Source: Spodoptera frugiperda
Lineage: Eukaryota; Arthropoda; Insecta; Lepidoptera; Noctuidae
Reading direction: 5' to 3'
DNA: 64,000 nucleotides
Assembly (NCBI RefSeq): GCF_023101765.2
Contig: NC_064214.1
Coordinates: 9,182,001-9,246,000 of the forward strand
Shown here: piece after piece, positions 22,484 through 34,720 of the stretch
Position numbering within the stretch: position 1 is the stretch's first letter
Layout of the letters: the number at the start of each line of letters is the position of its first letter
The notes under the pieces: generated by a model
Databases searched by the model: none
Told to the model about the DNA's origin: nothing
Seen by the model: only the letters and a program-made list of their open reading frames with translations
Position numbers and translations under genes: made by a program

Positions 22484-25400
22484 CTGCAATGGAAAAATGT
22501 GAAGTTAATGGTCTATTATTAATATAGGCTTCTAGATTTTGTTGGTAAAGTTTTAACCCGTCGTACGCTGAAGCACTTATCAGTGCGAGACACAATGTGT
22601 ATTTTATTGTTGTTTCATATACCCGCAGACGAAAGGTTAAGCAAGATTGTGGGCAACAGAAGATTGGTGTGATTTACGAATTAAGTGTAACACATTTTGA
22701 AATATTCATGATGAAGATGAATCCTATTTCATCTGCTGCCACCAACTTATTTAAGGTGTTCATGCGTCAGTGATATCCTGTTACTTATGCCCTAGAATAT
22801 AAAGTGTGGTTGTATTTCTTACTAATGACTCAACGGGGTTGGCTTTCTTGCGGTGCCCAAAAGGGCCCATAGTTGGAACATATTACTGTATAAAATTGTA
22901 GACCACACTGTACACTATGGATGCATTAAAGTGATTCGATTTGAATAAAAGTCCCTAAAATAAATGATTAAAAACATAACCAAGATGAGATGTGTTGCAG
23001 ACTAAAATATCATATTCAGTCATCGAACCTTGAATCTTGATACTCTGCGGTCAATAGTCCTTGCACATTCATTACAAGTAGATACCTTTGTAATATTACC
23101 ATTTACCTACCAAGTCATTATAGTAAACCATTTTCTATAGAGTAGCTTCATATTCATATTTTTTTTGAGTGGGGAAATTCATCCAATGACTTCTCTCGCC
23201 ATGGGCAAGGCGAGAGGGAGTGTCAGACTCTTATTGGCTAAAAATCACCCCGTTTCTACTCCTGCTTTTCAAGCCGGAGCCCCGGTAACCCGTTAGGCAG
23301 TCCACAGACATAATCTAGCAGAGAACTTTGTTGCCAATATAATACTTCGTTAAAAAAAATAGCAACGTCACGCCTTTTATCTCTGAAGGGGTAGCCTTTA
23401 GGTGCTCATTAGCTAGGCAGTCCGCAGCTCCGGAGGCATTTCACAGTCATAATCTAGCAGCGAACTTGATGTTGCCAATATAATAATTTAAAAAAAAACT
23501 TACCAATAAAGGAGTCATTGGCGCTATAAGTGATCCGATCCTTCCAGCCATGGAACACATGCTGATTAGAGTCTGCCGCATATTCGTAGGGAACACCTCA
23601 GACACATAGATGTAGACGGAACTGTAGGCGAGAGTCACACTCCACTTCCCAATCAGGTACAGGGGTATGGACCAGTAGTCGTCTGGAAGAGAATAGAGGA
23701 GATTAGAAAATGACGGATTTTTGTATAGTTGAGAGGGTCTTTGGTAAATAACAAGCCCGTGAGTAGGAGGTTTAGGATTTTGGTTAAAAAAATATATTTT
23801 TTATTAAAGGGAACTGCTGTCCATTTTTTAAGCGCCTCATTTTTTTTTTATTCAGGAAGTATCCTTAAAACCTTCCTCTAAGTGAAGAATGCTATGCTGA
23901 AAACCGCATTAAAACCAGTTCAACCAAACGCGATATACTTAATAGGTATATATAATACAGGTCAAACTCTTTTTTTTTCTGGAGTTGGTTAAAAAGGTAA
24001 AGGTAAGTGAATATTTTCCCATGTACCAATAGGTGGTGAACGTATTGGCATATACTGGGCACAGTTTCTGACTCCGTGCTACAACTGAGAAATTTTCGAG
24101 AAACCGAAAAAGACCCAGTAATACTTTGCCCGAACCCGAGATCCCTTGTCCGGCAGTCGCACTAGCGACCACTTGACAACGAGGCAGTCTTATAATGTAC
24201 ATATTAATGTGAATATATCAGCCACGTGCGAAGACGAGACTACTATTAATAGTAATGTTAAATTATTAACAATAATTTATAGTCTCAGACTACATGAGCA
24301 CATTCGTTCGTGATCGTAATGGCAGAAATACATTAGCGTGGCGTGGTGCGCCAGAAGTATATCAGATGGACTGCATGGTTGGCGCGGTGGCTGGGCAACT
24401 GGCTGCCATGCCACGTGTAGCGGGTTCGATTAACGCAAGGAGCAACTTTTTGTGTGATCCACAAATTGTTGTTTCTGAACTTGTCTGTTTGTAAACGCAC
24501 CCACGACACAGGAGAAACTCCTAGTGTGGGGCAATGCTTTAAAAAAAAGTTTCATACATTTACTCTAGACTTTAAAAGAGACTATGACCTCTGAGTTTGT
24601 TTCGGCATTTCTTCTCAGAGTAGTCAGGAAGGGCCGTAGGAAATGCCGGCCTCATCTAGCTATATTGACGTGTAAAAGTGTTATTTTATAACCTACTTGC
24701 AGAAATAAATATCATTTATCATTTACAATGGTTAGAGACACACTTGCATGTCATGTCGGTGCTGCGTGGTTCGCTAAATGCTTACAGCTAATTGGTGGCT
24801 ACGGTGCCACGACACTCAACGGTAGTATATTTCTGCCTTACGGTAGTAAACGGTGTGGGTGACACGTGTAGAATGTTTCTCAATCTGCAAGGTCGACGCA
24901 CTGATGTGTCAATAAAGAGCACTTTCACACTGTTCCAGTCGTGCGTTTGTGAATTAGTGAGTGTTGGTGGTTAATGTTTGTTGTTCGTGTGTTGTCGGTT
25001 TTCTGGTTGGTTTAAAGATGCTTAGTATTCTAGGCTTTCTATTCAGTCAGAGCTAAAGATTTCTATGCTTAATATTTCTATTCAGTCAGAGGAGAGTGTC
25101 TAGGATGGTTTTCCTTTTTATTTCTTTTGTCAAGCTTGTATTACAGTGGCCTTAATTTTAAAATGTCGCAAAAAGTATTTGCTCATACTGTTCATATTAA
25201 ATCGTACTTTTTTTAAGGGGAGAAAATCATCCAATTTCTTCTCTCGTCTTAGGCGAAGCGAGAGAGAGTGTCAGACTCTTACTGACTAAAAACCACGCCG
25301 TTCCTACTCCTGCTTTTCGAACCAGAGCCCCGGTAACCCGCTAGGTAGTCCGCAGCTCCGGATCAGGCATTAGCCCTACTGGGATATTAAGTCGTACTAC

Positions 25401-28400
25401 AATTGAACTTATCTATATATACGAGTATAACCAACTTTCATATCTTCTATTATGTTCAAACTCTTGACCAAACGAAAATAAATACCAAAAACAACGTACC
25501 ACTAAAAAAAACGCGCGATCAAAGTATTTTCATGTGAACGTGCCTTTACGTTTACTAATAATTATAATCTGAATTCCTGACATCCGCACTTATTTCCCGT
25601 TGTAAACAAAACATGTTTACAAACGCATAAATAATGTTTACTATTTAATTTTTGTTTACTATTCAACCAATGTTTATAATTCTAATGTTTTCAATGGGCT
25701 GTTTATGGTTTTACGATAACCTTGTTGATAAGCACGTCTATTTATATGGATTTTATAATTAGTTGAGTTGCATAATACGTATGTGTACGTGTGTGTTGGT
25801 TTATTGAATTAATTTACTATTAAGTACTATTAATTTAAAGTGTTATTATTTTTTTCATATATTACATTTGTCATTACAGAACATAGGTCTTGTAGGTTTG
25901 GCCGGCAACGCACTTGTAAAGCCTCTGGTGTTTCAAGTGTCCATGGGCGGCTGTGATTGCTTACCATCAGGTGATCCGTCTGCTCGTTTACGGGTTTATT
26001 CCATAAGAAAAGTATGTAAAGAACATTTGTAGCTAAAATATGCTCCAAGATTTCTTTTATAAAAAAAATCTATATAGACAGAATATGTCATTTTAATAGT
26101 TTTAAAAATTATGATGTAACACACGTACGAAATTACACAAGAAGAAGAAAAAAAATCTGCAGTATCGACGTTATTATGAAATGCATACAATTTCGTACTT
26201 TACCTGTATCATTGTTTTGTCACTTGTACTGTTTCCAAAACGTGTCACACGTGTAGAAATTATGTTAAGAATGCATGTTCTTAGTTTTAAGTGCAAAGTG
26301 CATTCTATATAATTTCGGGTTGAAGAATATTATTATAAAGATAATTATGCAATAATATGCGCTAACGGCTGGGCATGCTGATCACCAAATTGTTGAAAAT
26401 CATTGTGTACTCATACTAAATAGAACTTCACTAGTTAGAGAACAGCTCTGCTATGTAGTTTTGAGTCATAGAGGGTCTCTTCTTAATGCTGCCCGTAAAC
26501 CGTTATTTTTATTAAATTTAGTATACCTCACCATAGTTATTATAAAAATATGTTTTATGATCATAAAATATATTATTTTTCTTTTTATTTTTAACTCAAA
26601 AATCGTCCACACTATCAATGACCACAGAACATACAGCCATATTACATTAGTATTTTAATTACACCTATTGTTATGATAATACGTTGTCTTATATTATTTA
26701 TGGTCTTGTCGTTCGTGATTGTTAAACATCACAACATCTGATAGAATCAATTAATTGATGCATTTATATTGTTCATGATAAACTTAATGACCACTTTTTT
26801 TTTTTTTTTTTTCAGGGTGGAAAATCATCCAATGACTTCTCCCGCCTTGGGCGAGGCGAGAGGGAGTGTCAGACTCTTACTGACTAAAACCACCCCGTTC
26901 CTACTCCTGCCCGTCGAGCCGGAGCCCCGGTAAACCCGCTAGGTAGTCCGCAGCTCCGGATTAGGCATCAAGCTCCGGATTTATACGTTTTATTCACCTA
27001 CTAACACAATAGTTACATCATATCATTAATCTTAGAAGAAACAGTATAGAAAAATACTTACTTCTCGGCAAGAATGCGAACAGCAAACTCATCAACGCGC
27101 AAGTTAGGTAAGTGGCGACCAGCGTCTGTTTCCTTCCATACTTGTCCAGTACAATCACAACCACAATATACGCTGGTATCTCCACCAAAGTCACCAGCAT
27201 GAAGCTGACGTACCTATTACTGCTTAAAGACACAGAATTTATCGACAGCCCATAGTACACAAGGGAACATGTCATCCACAAAAACGAACAAATCATCAGT
27301 CTCTTCCATATTATGCTTGAACGTATCGCTTTTGACAACTGGGACTTCTTATCCGTCGTCTGACTCTCAGCCTTAAGTAAAGGATCTCCCAAGAAGTCCA
27401 GTTCAAGTTTCCTTGGATCCAAATTGTTGATTTTGGCTGCTTTCTTAAGTACTGATACGGCTTTGTCTCTCTTGCCTTTGCTGAGGAGCCAGCGGGCACT
27501 TTCATTCATGAACCAGATATAGATGACTACGATCAAGGCCGGGCAGTAGAGAATGAGGATGTAGGTACGCCAGCTTTCGACCACCCAAGCAAGGAGGGCA
27601 ATGAGGACGACGCCTATGACAAAGGTCATATTGCACATGGCGGATACTATAACTCGCTGTTTAAGGCCGACCAGCTCGATAACTGTAAAGAATAAATTAG
27701 TATTAATAAGGGCATGTCGTGAGAAACTCCGTATATAGTCAACGATATTCAAGATTGTAACAATTGTGATGTCTTTCCTAATAGGTACAGTAGGATTTAG
27801 AAATGATTTCAATATGAGAATCTTCTCTACTTTTTTTATTTGTTAATCTATTTTTATCGAAGTTGTAGATTTTATATTTGAGTAAACCAGTATATTTTGG
27901 TGATTTGGATTTGGTTATGGAGGAAGATAAGAATTTACAATTCTTTTCAATATAATTAGTTGTTTAAGTGTCAATTAGAAAAGCCTATTTGGTGATCAAT
28001 AGTAGTGAACATTGTTTTGAACATCAAGGTTTACATAATTTGAAACGATCTTTTGAAATAAAAAACTCAATTAAAACATTTTTAAGAAGATAAGAATTAC
28101 TTACTAAAGACATAAGCAGACGGATACAATCCGCCTCCAAACGCCGCCTCCAAGAAATGTAACGCTACATAGGTCAGATAATTTGGTGCAAATGATCTCG
28201 AGAAACCGAATATAAAGCTGGTGGTGGCCGCGAAGCCAACAGCCATTTTTCTCCCAAACCGATCAGAGATGGCACCAGTGAACAACATAGCGACGAACAT
28301 TCCACAGTTGTGAATGGTCCCAACCAAAGCCCTCTTCCATTCCTGGCAGCCAAGGTTGAACTGAAAGATGAAGGACACTAAGATTTTGTTCAACAGTCTA

Positions 28401-30912
28401 TATATTAAGTACTAGCATGTTTAGATCATGGAGTTTACATATTTGGCGCAGTGGCGTCCACCTCGTGTACTTCGATTACTGCGGACAAATATAGTATTAT
28501 TATGTAAAGCCAAGTAAGGTTAATGAGTCTACATTTGACACTACAAACAAAAATATAAATAAAGCAAATATTCCAAGTAAGGACACAAGACTCATTTTTG
28601 ATAAAATCAACAGTTTGGACACAGCAGTTGATATGAGAAAGTGGATTATGCAAACAGACACAGTTTCGTACAATACAAATAAGGGCAAGATTTTATCTCG
28701 CAATTTATACATTTTTAAAGTCCATATTCTTTACGAAACAGTTATAATTATCGCATGCAATATAAACTACTATGATCATACCATTAAAGTACTTTTTGGC
28801 TTTTACAACTGGACATGCATTAAATAATCGATCTACTCACCTCTTTCACTAGTGAATATTCATCTTCATAGACGAATTTGTCACATGCCATAGTTTTGTT
28901 CAGATCGAAGTTGTGAGGTAGGCACTGGAACTCTGAGTTGTTCAGTGGAACATACATCATGCAAGACTCAGGTTTGTTATGGACTTCGTTGGTCGGAATG
29001 GCATAGCTGATCCAGGAGGTGTCGTTGAAGCGTTGCTCGCAGCCATTCACGTCACACCTGGTGGGAATTAAAAATTGGACTTGGTTGATGAGGCTTTTCA
29101 AAGAGACTGTAGGGACATGACAAGTGACATGACAGTAGTCGCACATTGACAAACAAATCAACGGTTGACGTCATAAATCCTACATCGCACATATGAAGTT
29201 TATATGCGAATAAACATGGATAGAAAATCCCACCGAACACCTCGCTTGGTCGGAGGATCCTCCTATTCTTAGGGAATTTTACTTACTATTCCTTAAAAGA
29301 CAAGACTTTCTTTAGGCTATTCACCTAAGAATTTTGAATTAGGGACTATATCAGTTTGAAAGCGGGTTTAAGTACTATTCTTTGCTTCATCTGTAGGATT
29401 TGTTGACTCAATTAATGGCATATTTCCCTATTTTTGTTGGCAACAGAGGTTTAAGCGACATAATAACTTATATCCTTAATACAACGAATATTTTTATTTA
29501 CATCGATTCGACCTTCATCTTTGTAGGTCAAGGCTTATACGCTTCTATTTTAGTACCTAGTAGTAAATACAACAATGTTTAAAGTTACGTTGCCATCATA
29601 TGTTTTTGTTTGTGTTTGTTTGTGCCTGGTGTTGTTGTACCAAATAAATGTTTTTTCTTTATTTCATATTCTGTCTCTGTATTTACGCCTGCGTAGTCTT
29701 ATCTCTATTACGATCTTTAAATGTGATCAATTTTACTAGTACTTTTGACGACAAGAGGTGTTTCATCTATTTCTTGTACAGTATATTTGAATCAGGATTT
29801 TGACTTATTAAAGCATTAAATGTTGAAAGAAAACGGTTGAAGGCGAATCCTCCACTAAGCGTCGGAGACTAGTGACCGAAGTCAAAGTCAAAATCAAAAG
29901 TCAAAATAATTTATTTCAAACAGACCAGGAAGGCACTTTTGAACGTCAAAGCAAATATAATAATATTAATAACGTCTGTCTGTCGGTCAGTCCTCTAGTG
30001 AAGCTATTTGCTCGTTCCAAAGTGTAGATTCCTATGGAGAAGAACGAGCAAAATCCATAGGTTACTCTTTTTCAATCAGATTCACCGACGTGGCCGTTAA
30101 CGTATTAAGCACATTATTAAGAATGTTGGTATTAAAAAACTTAATAAAACCTCGTTGAACCTTACAACTCATACTCCGTTACTCAGAAATCCCTTTGTTC
30201 CTTAAAATGTATAAATAATACAAGATGAAGATGTAGATAGTACAGAGAGATATTCAAAGGGAAATGAGCTCAGAAGTTATTTTGGTCCAGAAACAAGAGT
30301 AACAACCGCAACAAATGGAGATTGTACATCAGATGCTGATCCTTAAATACATTCTAAAAAGGTAAAGGTCAATCACCCATCTGTAAATTACGAGTATATA
30401 GAAAAGAAAAGTAACGACTGAAAATATGACTATGGTGTAAATTAATATCGAAGCCATCAAAATTGAGATACACGTTTTGTAAATGGGAGGCAAATGTGCT
30501 CTAATTAGAGCTCTAATTAGAGCACATTTGATTATAATCAATGAAGGACAAAATAGTCGTTGTCACGACTGCAACCACTAGGAAAATTGTAATATTACAT
30601 TCTGTATATTCAGAATGAGGTCTTAAGACATTGAAATAGGTCTAGAGTAAGCTGCTATCAGGCTGCTCTAAAATTATACGTATACCTATGTCGCAGGGAA
30701 ATAAGGACTTCATTAAAGAAAATATTCAAATATTCCTTGTATTCTTACCTGTAAGTCAGTTCTTGGGCTTCAAATATGAATCCACATTCGAAGAAGCTGC
30801 TGAGCAGGATTGGGAAGAGAAGCAGCACGAAGTTTAAAAGGTTGTATCTGCCGTATGGTCCCAAACTCTCCAGGATTGAGTCCAGGTTAATCTCTTTTTT
30901 GATCTCCTCCAT
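22328..30912 (-). CDS. SLC22-type organic cation/carnitine transporter (MFS), six coding exons
   Basis: Spliced CDS, minus strand: 30912-30749, 29057-28841, 28360-28105, 27682-27062, 23682-23504, 22483-22328. It gives 1,593 nt, 530 residues plus TGA, close to the usual SLC22 length of about 550. Every intron is GT...AG and every junction keeps frame. Seen: N-terminal LESLGPYGRYN (15-25); a first hydrophobic segment (about 26-48); a long Cys-rich loop with sequons at N66, N94 and N108; the FVYEDEYSLVKEFNLGC motif (116-132); the MFS loop signature ISDRFGRK (158-165); NESARWLLSKGK (272-283); a second G-R-K loop DKYGRK (392-397); and the C-terminal LPETRNMRLPDTIEEAE (506-522). The family moves organic cations, carnitine or zwitterions across the plasma membrane with 12 helices, a large extracellular loop 1 and a cytosolic loop 6. 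The substrate cannot be told from sequence. No frameshift or missing motif is seen. Confidence 0.93.
23160..23310 (-). mobile_element. R1-like LINE 3' end in transporter intron 5
   Basis: Same strand as the transporter. A second scrap of the same repeat lies at 23,416-23,437, just before exon 5's donor side. Confidence 0.8.
23365..23412 (-). mobile_element. SINE family C tail scrap in intron 5
   Basis: Only the CACGCCTTTTATC...GGGGTAG tail is present. Confidence 0.55.
23504..23682 (-). CDS. Transporter exon 5, TM10-TM11
   Basis: 179 nt, acceptor CTCTTCCAG, donor GTAAGT, ends in phase 0. It encodes residues 420-479 and contains YVSEVFPTNMRQ, the form of the SLC22 Y-x-x-E-x-(Y/F)-P-T-x-x-R motif before helix 11, followed by SMAGRIGSLIAP. 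Confidence 0.92.
24040..24192 (-). mobile_element. SINE family C 5' half in transporter intron 4
   Basis: Contains the tRNA-like head and the TTTTCGAGAAACCGAAAAA region in reverse. Confidence 0.75.
24371..24545 (+). mobile_element. tRNA-derived SINE family D in transporter intron 4
   Basis: Head GGTTGGCGCGGTGGCTGGGC...TAGCGGGTTCGATT has A/B-box form; body CACAAATTGTTGTTTC. Antisense to the transporter. Confidence 0.7.
24568..24690 (-). mobile_element. Retroelement family K fragment in transporter intron 4
   Basis: Shares ATGACCTCTGAGT and CGGCATTTCTTCTCAGAG with the 34.1 kb copy. Confidence 0.6.
25208..25384 (-). mobile_element. R1-like LINE 3' end in transporter intron 4
   Basis: Well-kept copy from the T-rich tail to GCATTAGCCCTACTGGG. 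Confidence 0.85.
25899..26009 (+). mobile_element. SINE family B 3' half in transporter intron 4
   Basis: Antisense to the transporter; runs GGCCGGCAACGCACTTG to CTCGTTTACGGG. Confidence 0.8.
26795..26969 (-). mobile_element. R1-like LINE 3' end in transporter intron 4, close to exon 4
   Basis: Starts with an 18-nt T run (the poly(A) tail of the element), the cleanest tail in the window, which suggests a young copy. It lies about 90 nt from the exon 4 donor. Confidence 0.85.
27062..27682 (-). CDS. Transporter exon 4, TM5-TM10 with central cytosolic loop
   Basis: 621 nt, acceptor CTTTACAG, donor GTAAGT, phase 1 in and out. It encodes residues 213-419: helices 5 and 6, the NESARWLLSKGK motif, a charged cytosolic loop (about 284-335) and DKYGRK between helices 8 and 9. 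Reading upstream of 27682 stays open only by chance; the splice site and family alignment set the boundary. Confidence 0.92.
28105..28360 (-). CDS. Transporter exon 3, TM2-TM4 with MFS signature
   Basis: 256 nt, acceptor ATCTTTCAG, donor GTAAGT, ends in phase 1. It encodes residues 128-212, including NLGCQEWKR and the ISDRFGRKMAVG loop between helices 2 and 3. Confidence 0.92.
28841..29057 (-). CDS. Transporter exon 2, extracellular loop 1
   Basis: 217 nt, acceptor CCACCAG, donor GTGAGT. It encodes residues 55-127, nearly all of the large extracellular loop, with six Cys residues and three N-glycosylation sequons (NDT, NNS, NKT). It ends in phase 0 after K126-E127. Confidence 0.92.
29115..29300 (+). 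repeat. Dispersed repeat family L, copy 2
   Basis: Directly upstream of the exon 2 acceptor in intron 1; see the copy at 15.1 kb. Confidence 0.7.
29878..30070 (+). mobile_element. LINE-like 3' tail (GTCAAA repeats) in transporter intron 1
   Basis: Starts with repeated GTCAAAATCAAAAGTCAAAA and ATTTATTTCAAACAG, a tail type common in Lepidoptera. A short scrap of the same type is at 59,851-59,885. Confidence 0.55.
30491..30530. repeat. Perfect 40-bp palindrome in transporter intron 1
   Basis: CAAATGTGCTCTAATTAGAG followed by its exact inverse, no loop. Confidence 0.9.
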
Positions 30913-30948
30913 TATTTAAATGCTTTGTCTTGGCTTGATGGTAATTAT
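30749..30948 (-). CDS. Transporter coding exon 1 (residues 1-55 start, with 36 nt of 5' UTR)
   Basis: The exon starts at 30948 after a polypyrimidine tract and CAG (TTTCTTTTCTTTGCAG). It has 36 nt of leader, then ATG at 30912. The donor is GTAAGA at 30748, leaving phase 2. The leader carries an in-frame TAA just before the ATG, so this is the first usable start in the exon. The clean 3' splice site shows that a further untranslated exon exists upstream, outside the coding part. Confidence 0.9.
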
Positions 30949-31809
30949 CTGCAAAGAAAAGAAACTTGAGGTTAATTTCATTGTAAATTGTACTGAGTTA
31001 ATGGTTTGGTGAAAGATCTTGTATTTTTGGGCTGTGAGCATGCGGTGTTCGGGTGGTGTGTTCCCTAAAGGGATATATAAAAAGGATTGAAGTGTATTAT
31101 AGTCTAGAAATAATTATTATTTACAACAAATAAACGGCAGACATAACATCTTACGATACAGTATGCTTTCTTTCAACCAGTAGTTTATCTGAGAAGACAA
31201 TATTATAGAACGTTATTTCGACAAACATTTCATGAACAATAAATAAATAGTAGCTGTAATTGTCTTGTATTAAAATCTAGAACAAGTTATTGATACAATA
31301 ATTTCTTGGCACCATTAGCATTGTTGTGCTTAGATACTCTTTTTGTCTTATATTCTGTTTTTATTATCTGTTTACTATAAACATGTGTGTTGATTTAATC
31401 TTGTTTCTTATTCGAAATATACCTATTTGATAGAAGATTTGAATGTCTTAATAGGGAATTTATAGTGTACGCAAGTTAAATGGCTGCAATTCGCGTTTAT
31501 CCGCAAATGGTATCAATGTAAACATAATAAGTTTACAACTGACACATTGTTTATTCTTTACACAGAGTTAATCTTTATTGACGCATGTCTGTGTGTGTTT
31601 TCCTCATCATTAGGTCTATGGGTGTATTGCTTTATGTAAGTCAATTTATGATTGAAATCAAACTCTTCAAATTGCGTTGTTTTATTTTGTCTTTACTGAC
31701 TAATTAGGCAGGATTTGTCTCTCACAATGGTTTTTTTTAATGAAAATACGCACTTTTATTTCATTTCGTGTTTGAAAATTATTTAAATCGAAGTCATAGG
31801 TTTCGTATA

Positions 31810-32034
31810 GACTGTCTCGTTGGTTAAGTGGTCCCAAGTGCGACTGCCGGATAAGGAGTCTGGGATCGATTCCCGGGCCGGGCTAAATATTACTGGGGTT
31901 TTTCGAATAATTCGCAGTAGGCTCACCTTCTAATACATGGGACTTATAATACAAATGGGGAAAAGTACGTGTACATTGTACAATGGTATTACGTGCCACA
32001 ATATGCACTCTCTTCGGGAATAAAAAGGCGTTTC
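31810..32034 (+). mobile_element. SINE family C, nearly full length
   Basis: Head CTCGTTGGTTAAGTGG...GGGATCGATTCCCGG keeps a good B box; a short deletion removes the middle. Confidence 0.8.
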
Positions 32035-32280
32035 TGTATAAATGCGAAATAATAGGTTTTATAACTTACACATTAAGTAAATAAATAGAATTATGTATGG
32101 CAGGCGGTTCGCGGTCAATTACTGTTGCCAGGTGGTTCCATATCACCATAATTCTTTTTATATTAACTCACGTGCTTATTATATTAAATTGGAGTGCATT
32201 CTATGCAAATTCCTTAGTAAATTGGAACGAATGAAAAGGATTCGTTGCGCTTTATTTTTAATATTGACTTTATTGAGAAA

Positions 32281-32455
32281 TACTAGCTTCGGCCAGCGGC
32301 ATCGCTCGTTACCATGAGAATAAGAGACCTATTACCCAAGTCAGTTCATACCCTGTCTGTATACGACATTTCAAAATCCGTTCAGTAGTTTCAGCGTGAT
32401 TGACAGACAAACATCCAAACAAACAAACTTTCACATTTATAATATTAGTGTGATA
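32281..32455 (-). mobile_element. RTE-like LINE 3' tail, variant 2
   Basis: Reverse of the 50.3 kb copy: ATCCGTTCAGTAGTTTCAGC and AATATTAGTGTGATA end. Confidence 0.7.
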
Positions 32456-32575
32456 CTATACATACATAACCTCACGCCTGTCTCCCGTGGGGGCAGGACA
32501 ATGGAACACCAATTGCTACGAATCTTAAACACCTCTTTCGCTTCATCGACAGTCAACAGATTTTTCATGCATACC
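32456..32575 (-). mobile_element. LINE 3' end with ATGT-type tail
   Basis: Reverse of the 52.7-52.9 kb copy: ACGCCTGTCTCCCGTGG, then CTCTTTCGCTTCATCGACAG. Confidence 0.6.
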
Positions 32576-33711
32576 TATAGCATAATTATGTATAAAGATA
32601 CTATTACTTAATGAAATCTTTAATATATTCCAATAAAATATGATGTTTGATTTAGCTTACCTAGATTACATTTACATTTCATCAAATACATAACATATTT
32701 TTTTTAGTGTCGATTTCTAACTTGCCATTAAGACACGCCAATAATACTTTTACATATTTTTTAAATCGATTTTTTAAATGAAGAATATTTTAAGTATCTA
32801 TTCCTACACTGAATGCGTCATGCAATACACTCGGGTGCATTGCGTGTGGTAAAGTCGTTCTCAGCATATGTTCGTAATGAGAAGGACTGCATTGGGTGCA
32901 CATTAAGCTCCACACAACCAGTTTACCATGGTCTCGCTCTTTATGATCTTTCTAAACATTCGAAGATCAGTTTATACTGGTTTGTATAGCTCGATGTGTC
33001 GTACCATGTGTATTATAAGGGAGCGCCCTTATAGTGTGGGTGTCATCGCATTTGTAATGTGTCTGTGTGGGTTTGCGCACGTGTGACGTGATTCTGGAAT
33101 GTTCTTTAGTTATTAATTTTATAGCGTTTTAGAGAAGAAGGATTTGTAAAATATTCGCTTTGAGTAAATTGAAGCCCTAACTAGTTCCAGTAATACCATC
33201 AAAAACATCTTGTTAGAAGTGCCTTCTACTTTTGATGATGTGTCAGTTAGTCAGTGATAAAATTTTGAAACTTTGACAAGTTATAATTTTTAAACTAATA
33301 AGACAAATTTAATTAAAATTGAAATGTATCATGTTTGTACAATGCATGCTTAGTATTTGAAAAATTCAGACTTCTTGTTTTATCCACAACAAAGTTATAG
33401 GCGATCGAAATCGGCCTAAATGGCTTCGAGAAAAGGATGGTATGGCCGTGCCGTTATTATCGTTGTTTAAAAAAAATCACAAACTATCTCTCTCATTCTC
33501 TTTCCCTCTCTCTCTTTGATATCATCCTCTTCACTCTCTATATCTTTAAAAGTCTAAATTATAATCCCAAAAACATATAAATATTAATTTCACTCTAAAG
33601 TATTTAGGTCATATGAAATTGTTATTCAAATCATTAACCATTCAGTTTTTAGTCACCCACACGATATAATGCTAACGAGCTATTGTGTGTGGATTACATT
33701 TGTAACACATA

Positions 33712-33829
33712 CTGCCACACTCAGAGACATTTAATGATTACTTAAACTATTCCTTAGTAACGATTTTGTATCGAAAACAATTGCTAAGGAATGGTCTAAG
33801 CAACCATTAAATGACTCTGAGTACGGCGG
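33712..33829. mobile_element. Palindromic MITE family H, intact (118 bp)
   Basis: Both arms complete: CTCAGAGACATTTAATG ... CATTAAATGACTCTGAG, and CCTTAGTAACGATTTTG ... AACAATTGCTAAGGAAT. Confidence 0.8.
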
Positions 33830-34047
33830 ATAATATTATTGTGGGTACTTTACTAGTTTCTTTATTATTTGACTTAATTTAATGCGGTTTTTGAGATAAT
33901 CTTGAGGTAAGATGTTGTCTTTTATTGCCATTAAAACATGAACGTTTGGAATCGACTATTCTTCAGTTAAAGTTAAATTAGTATGTTACATGTTGAGTTA
34001 AAGAGCTCCAAGTGGTGATGGATTATATTTATTTTTGCTGGTTGGTT

Positions 34048-34195
34048 ATAAGATAAAACTTTTACACGTTAATCTTTAAAATAACTAGATGAACCTGGCA
34101 TTTCCTATCGGACTGCTCTGAGAAGAAATGCCGAAACATACTCAGAGGTCATAGACTTTTTGAAAGTCCAGACGAGTTTGTGACTATACATTGGA
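34048..34195 (+). mobile_element. Retroelement family K fragment
   Basis: CTGAGAAGAAATGCCGAAAC, then ACTCAGAGGTCATAG; inverse of the 24.6 kb copy. Confidence 0.6.
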
Positions 34196-34583
34196 TATTT
34201 GCAATTTTAGAAACAATTAGAGTTTATAATGCTATAGGTAATAAGTTTACCTAATGATAGAGAGAAATTAACTTTTAGATAAGTTCCTTGATTTCGACTA
34301 ATTGAACAACGAAGTTATCACAATATAATCCGTAATAGTGTGACCACAAGAATCATTTTTATTTATGCACTTTAATTTAATGCGGTTTTTATATTATCTC
34401 AGGTTTATGACAGACTATAAAACTATCAATAGAGTAATATCGGTTAGTAGGTTGTATCGATGGCTATATGCTTTTATGGCTATAGGATTTTAAAAGTGGA
34501 ACAAAATGTGGTTTTATATTTTTGATTCTAGTATTACTATAAATTCTAGTATTGCTTGCGTATAATTATGTGACAATGTGTAA

Positions 34584-34720
34584 TATCATCCAATGTCTTC
34601 TCCCGCCTTGGGCGAGGTGAGAGGGAGTGTCAGACTCTTACTGACTAAAAACCACCCCGTTACTACTCCTGCCTTTCGAGCCGGAGCCCCGGTTAAACCC
34701 GCTAGGTAGTCTGCAGCTCG
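34584..34720 (-). mobile_element. R1-like LINE 3' end
   Basis: Lacks the T-rich tail but is otherwise close to consensus. Confidence 0.8.

Larger units (their letters stand above)
23683..27061 (-). other. Transporter intron 4, repeat-filled
   Basis: 3,379 bp, GT...AG, the largest intron in the coding part. It holds two R1-like LINE 3' ends, three SINE fragments of different families and one LINE-like tail, listed separately. Introns 2 (28,361-28,840) and 3 (27,683-28,104) are short and show nothing else. Confidence 0.85.
29058..30748 (-). other. Transporter intron 1 with repeats
   Basis: 1,691 bp, GT...AG. It holds a repeat shared with 15,092-15,280, a LINE-like 3' tail (29,878-30,070) and a perfect 40-bp palindrome (30,491-30,530). 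No other exon was seen. Confidence 0.85.

Noticed and set aside
22254..22595. 113-codon minus-strand frame over transporter exon 6
   Set aside because: Out of phase with exon 5; the spliced frame gives the SLC22 C-terminal motif instead.
27311..27505. 64-codon frame inside transporter exon 4
   Set aside because: Shadow frame of the real exon.
33486..33525. Pyrimidine-rich tract as a strong splice acceptor
   Set aside because: CT-rich low-complexity run with no AG-bounded open frame after it.
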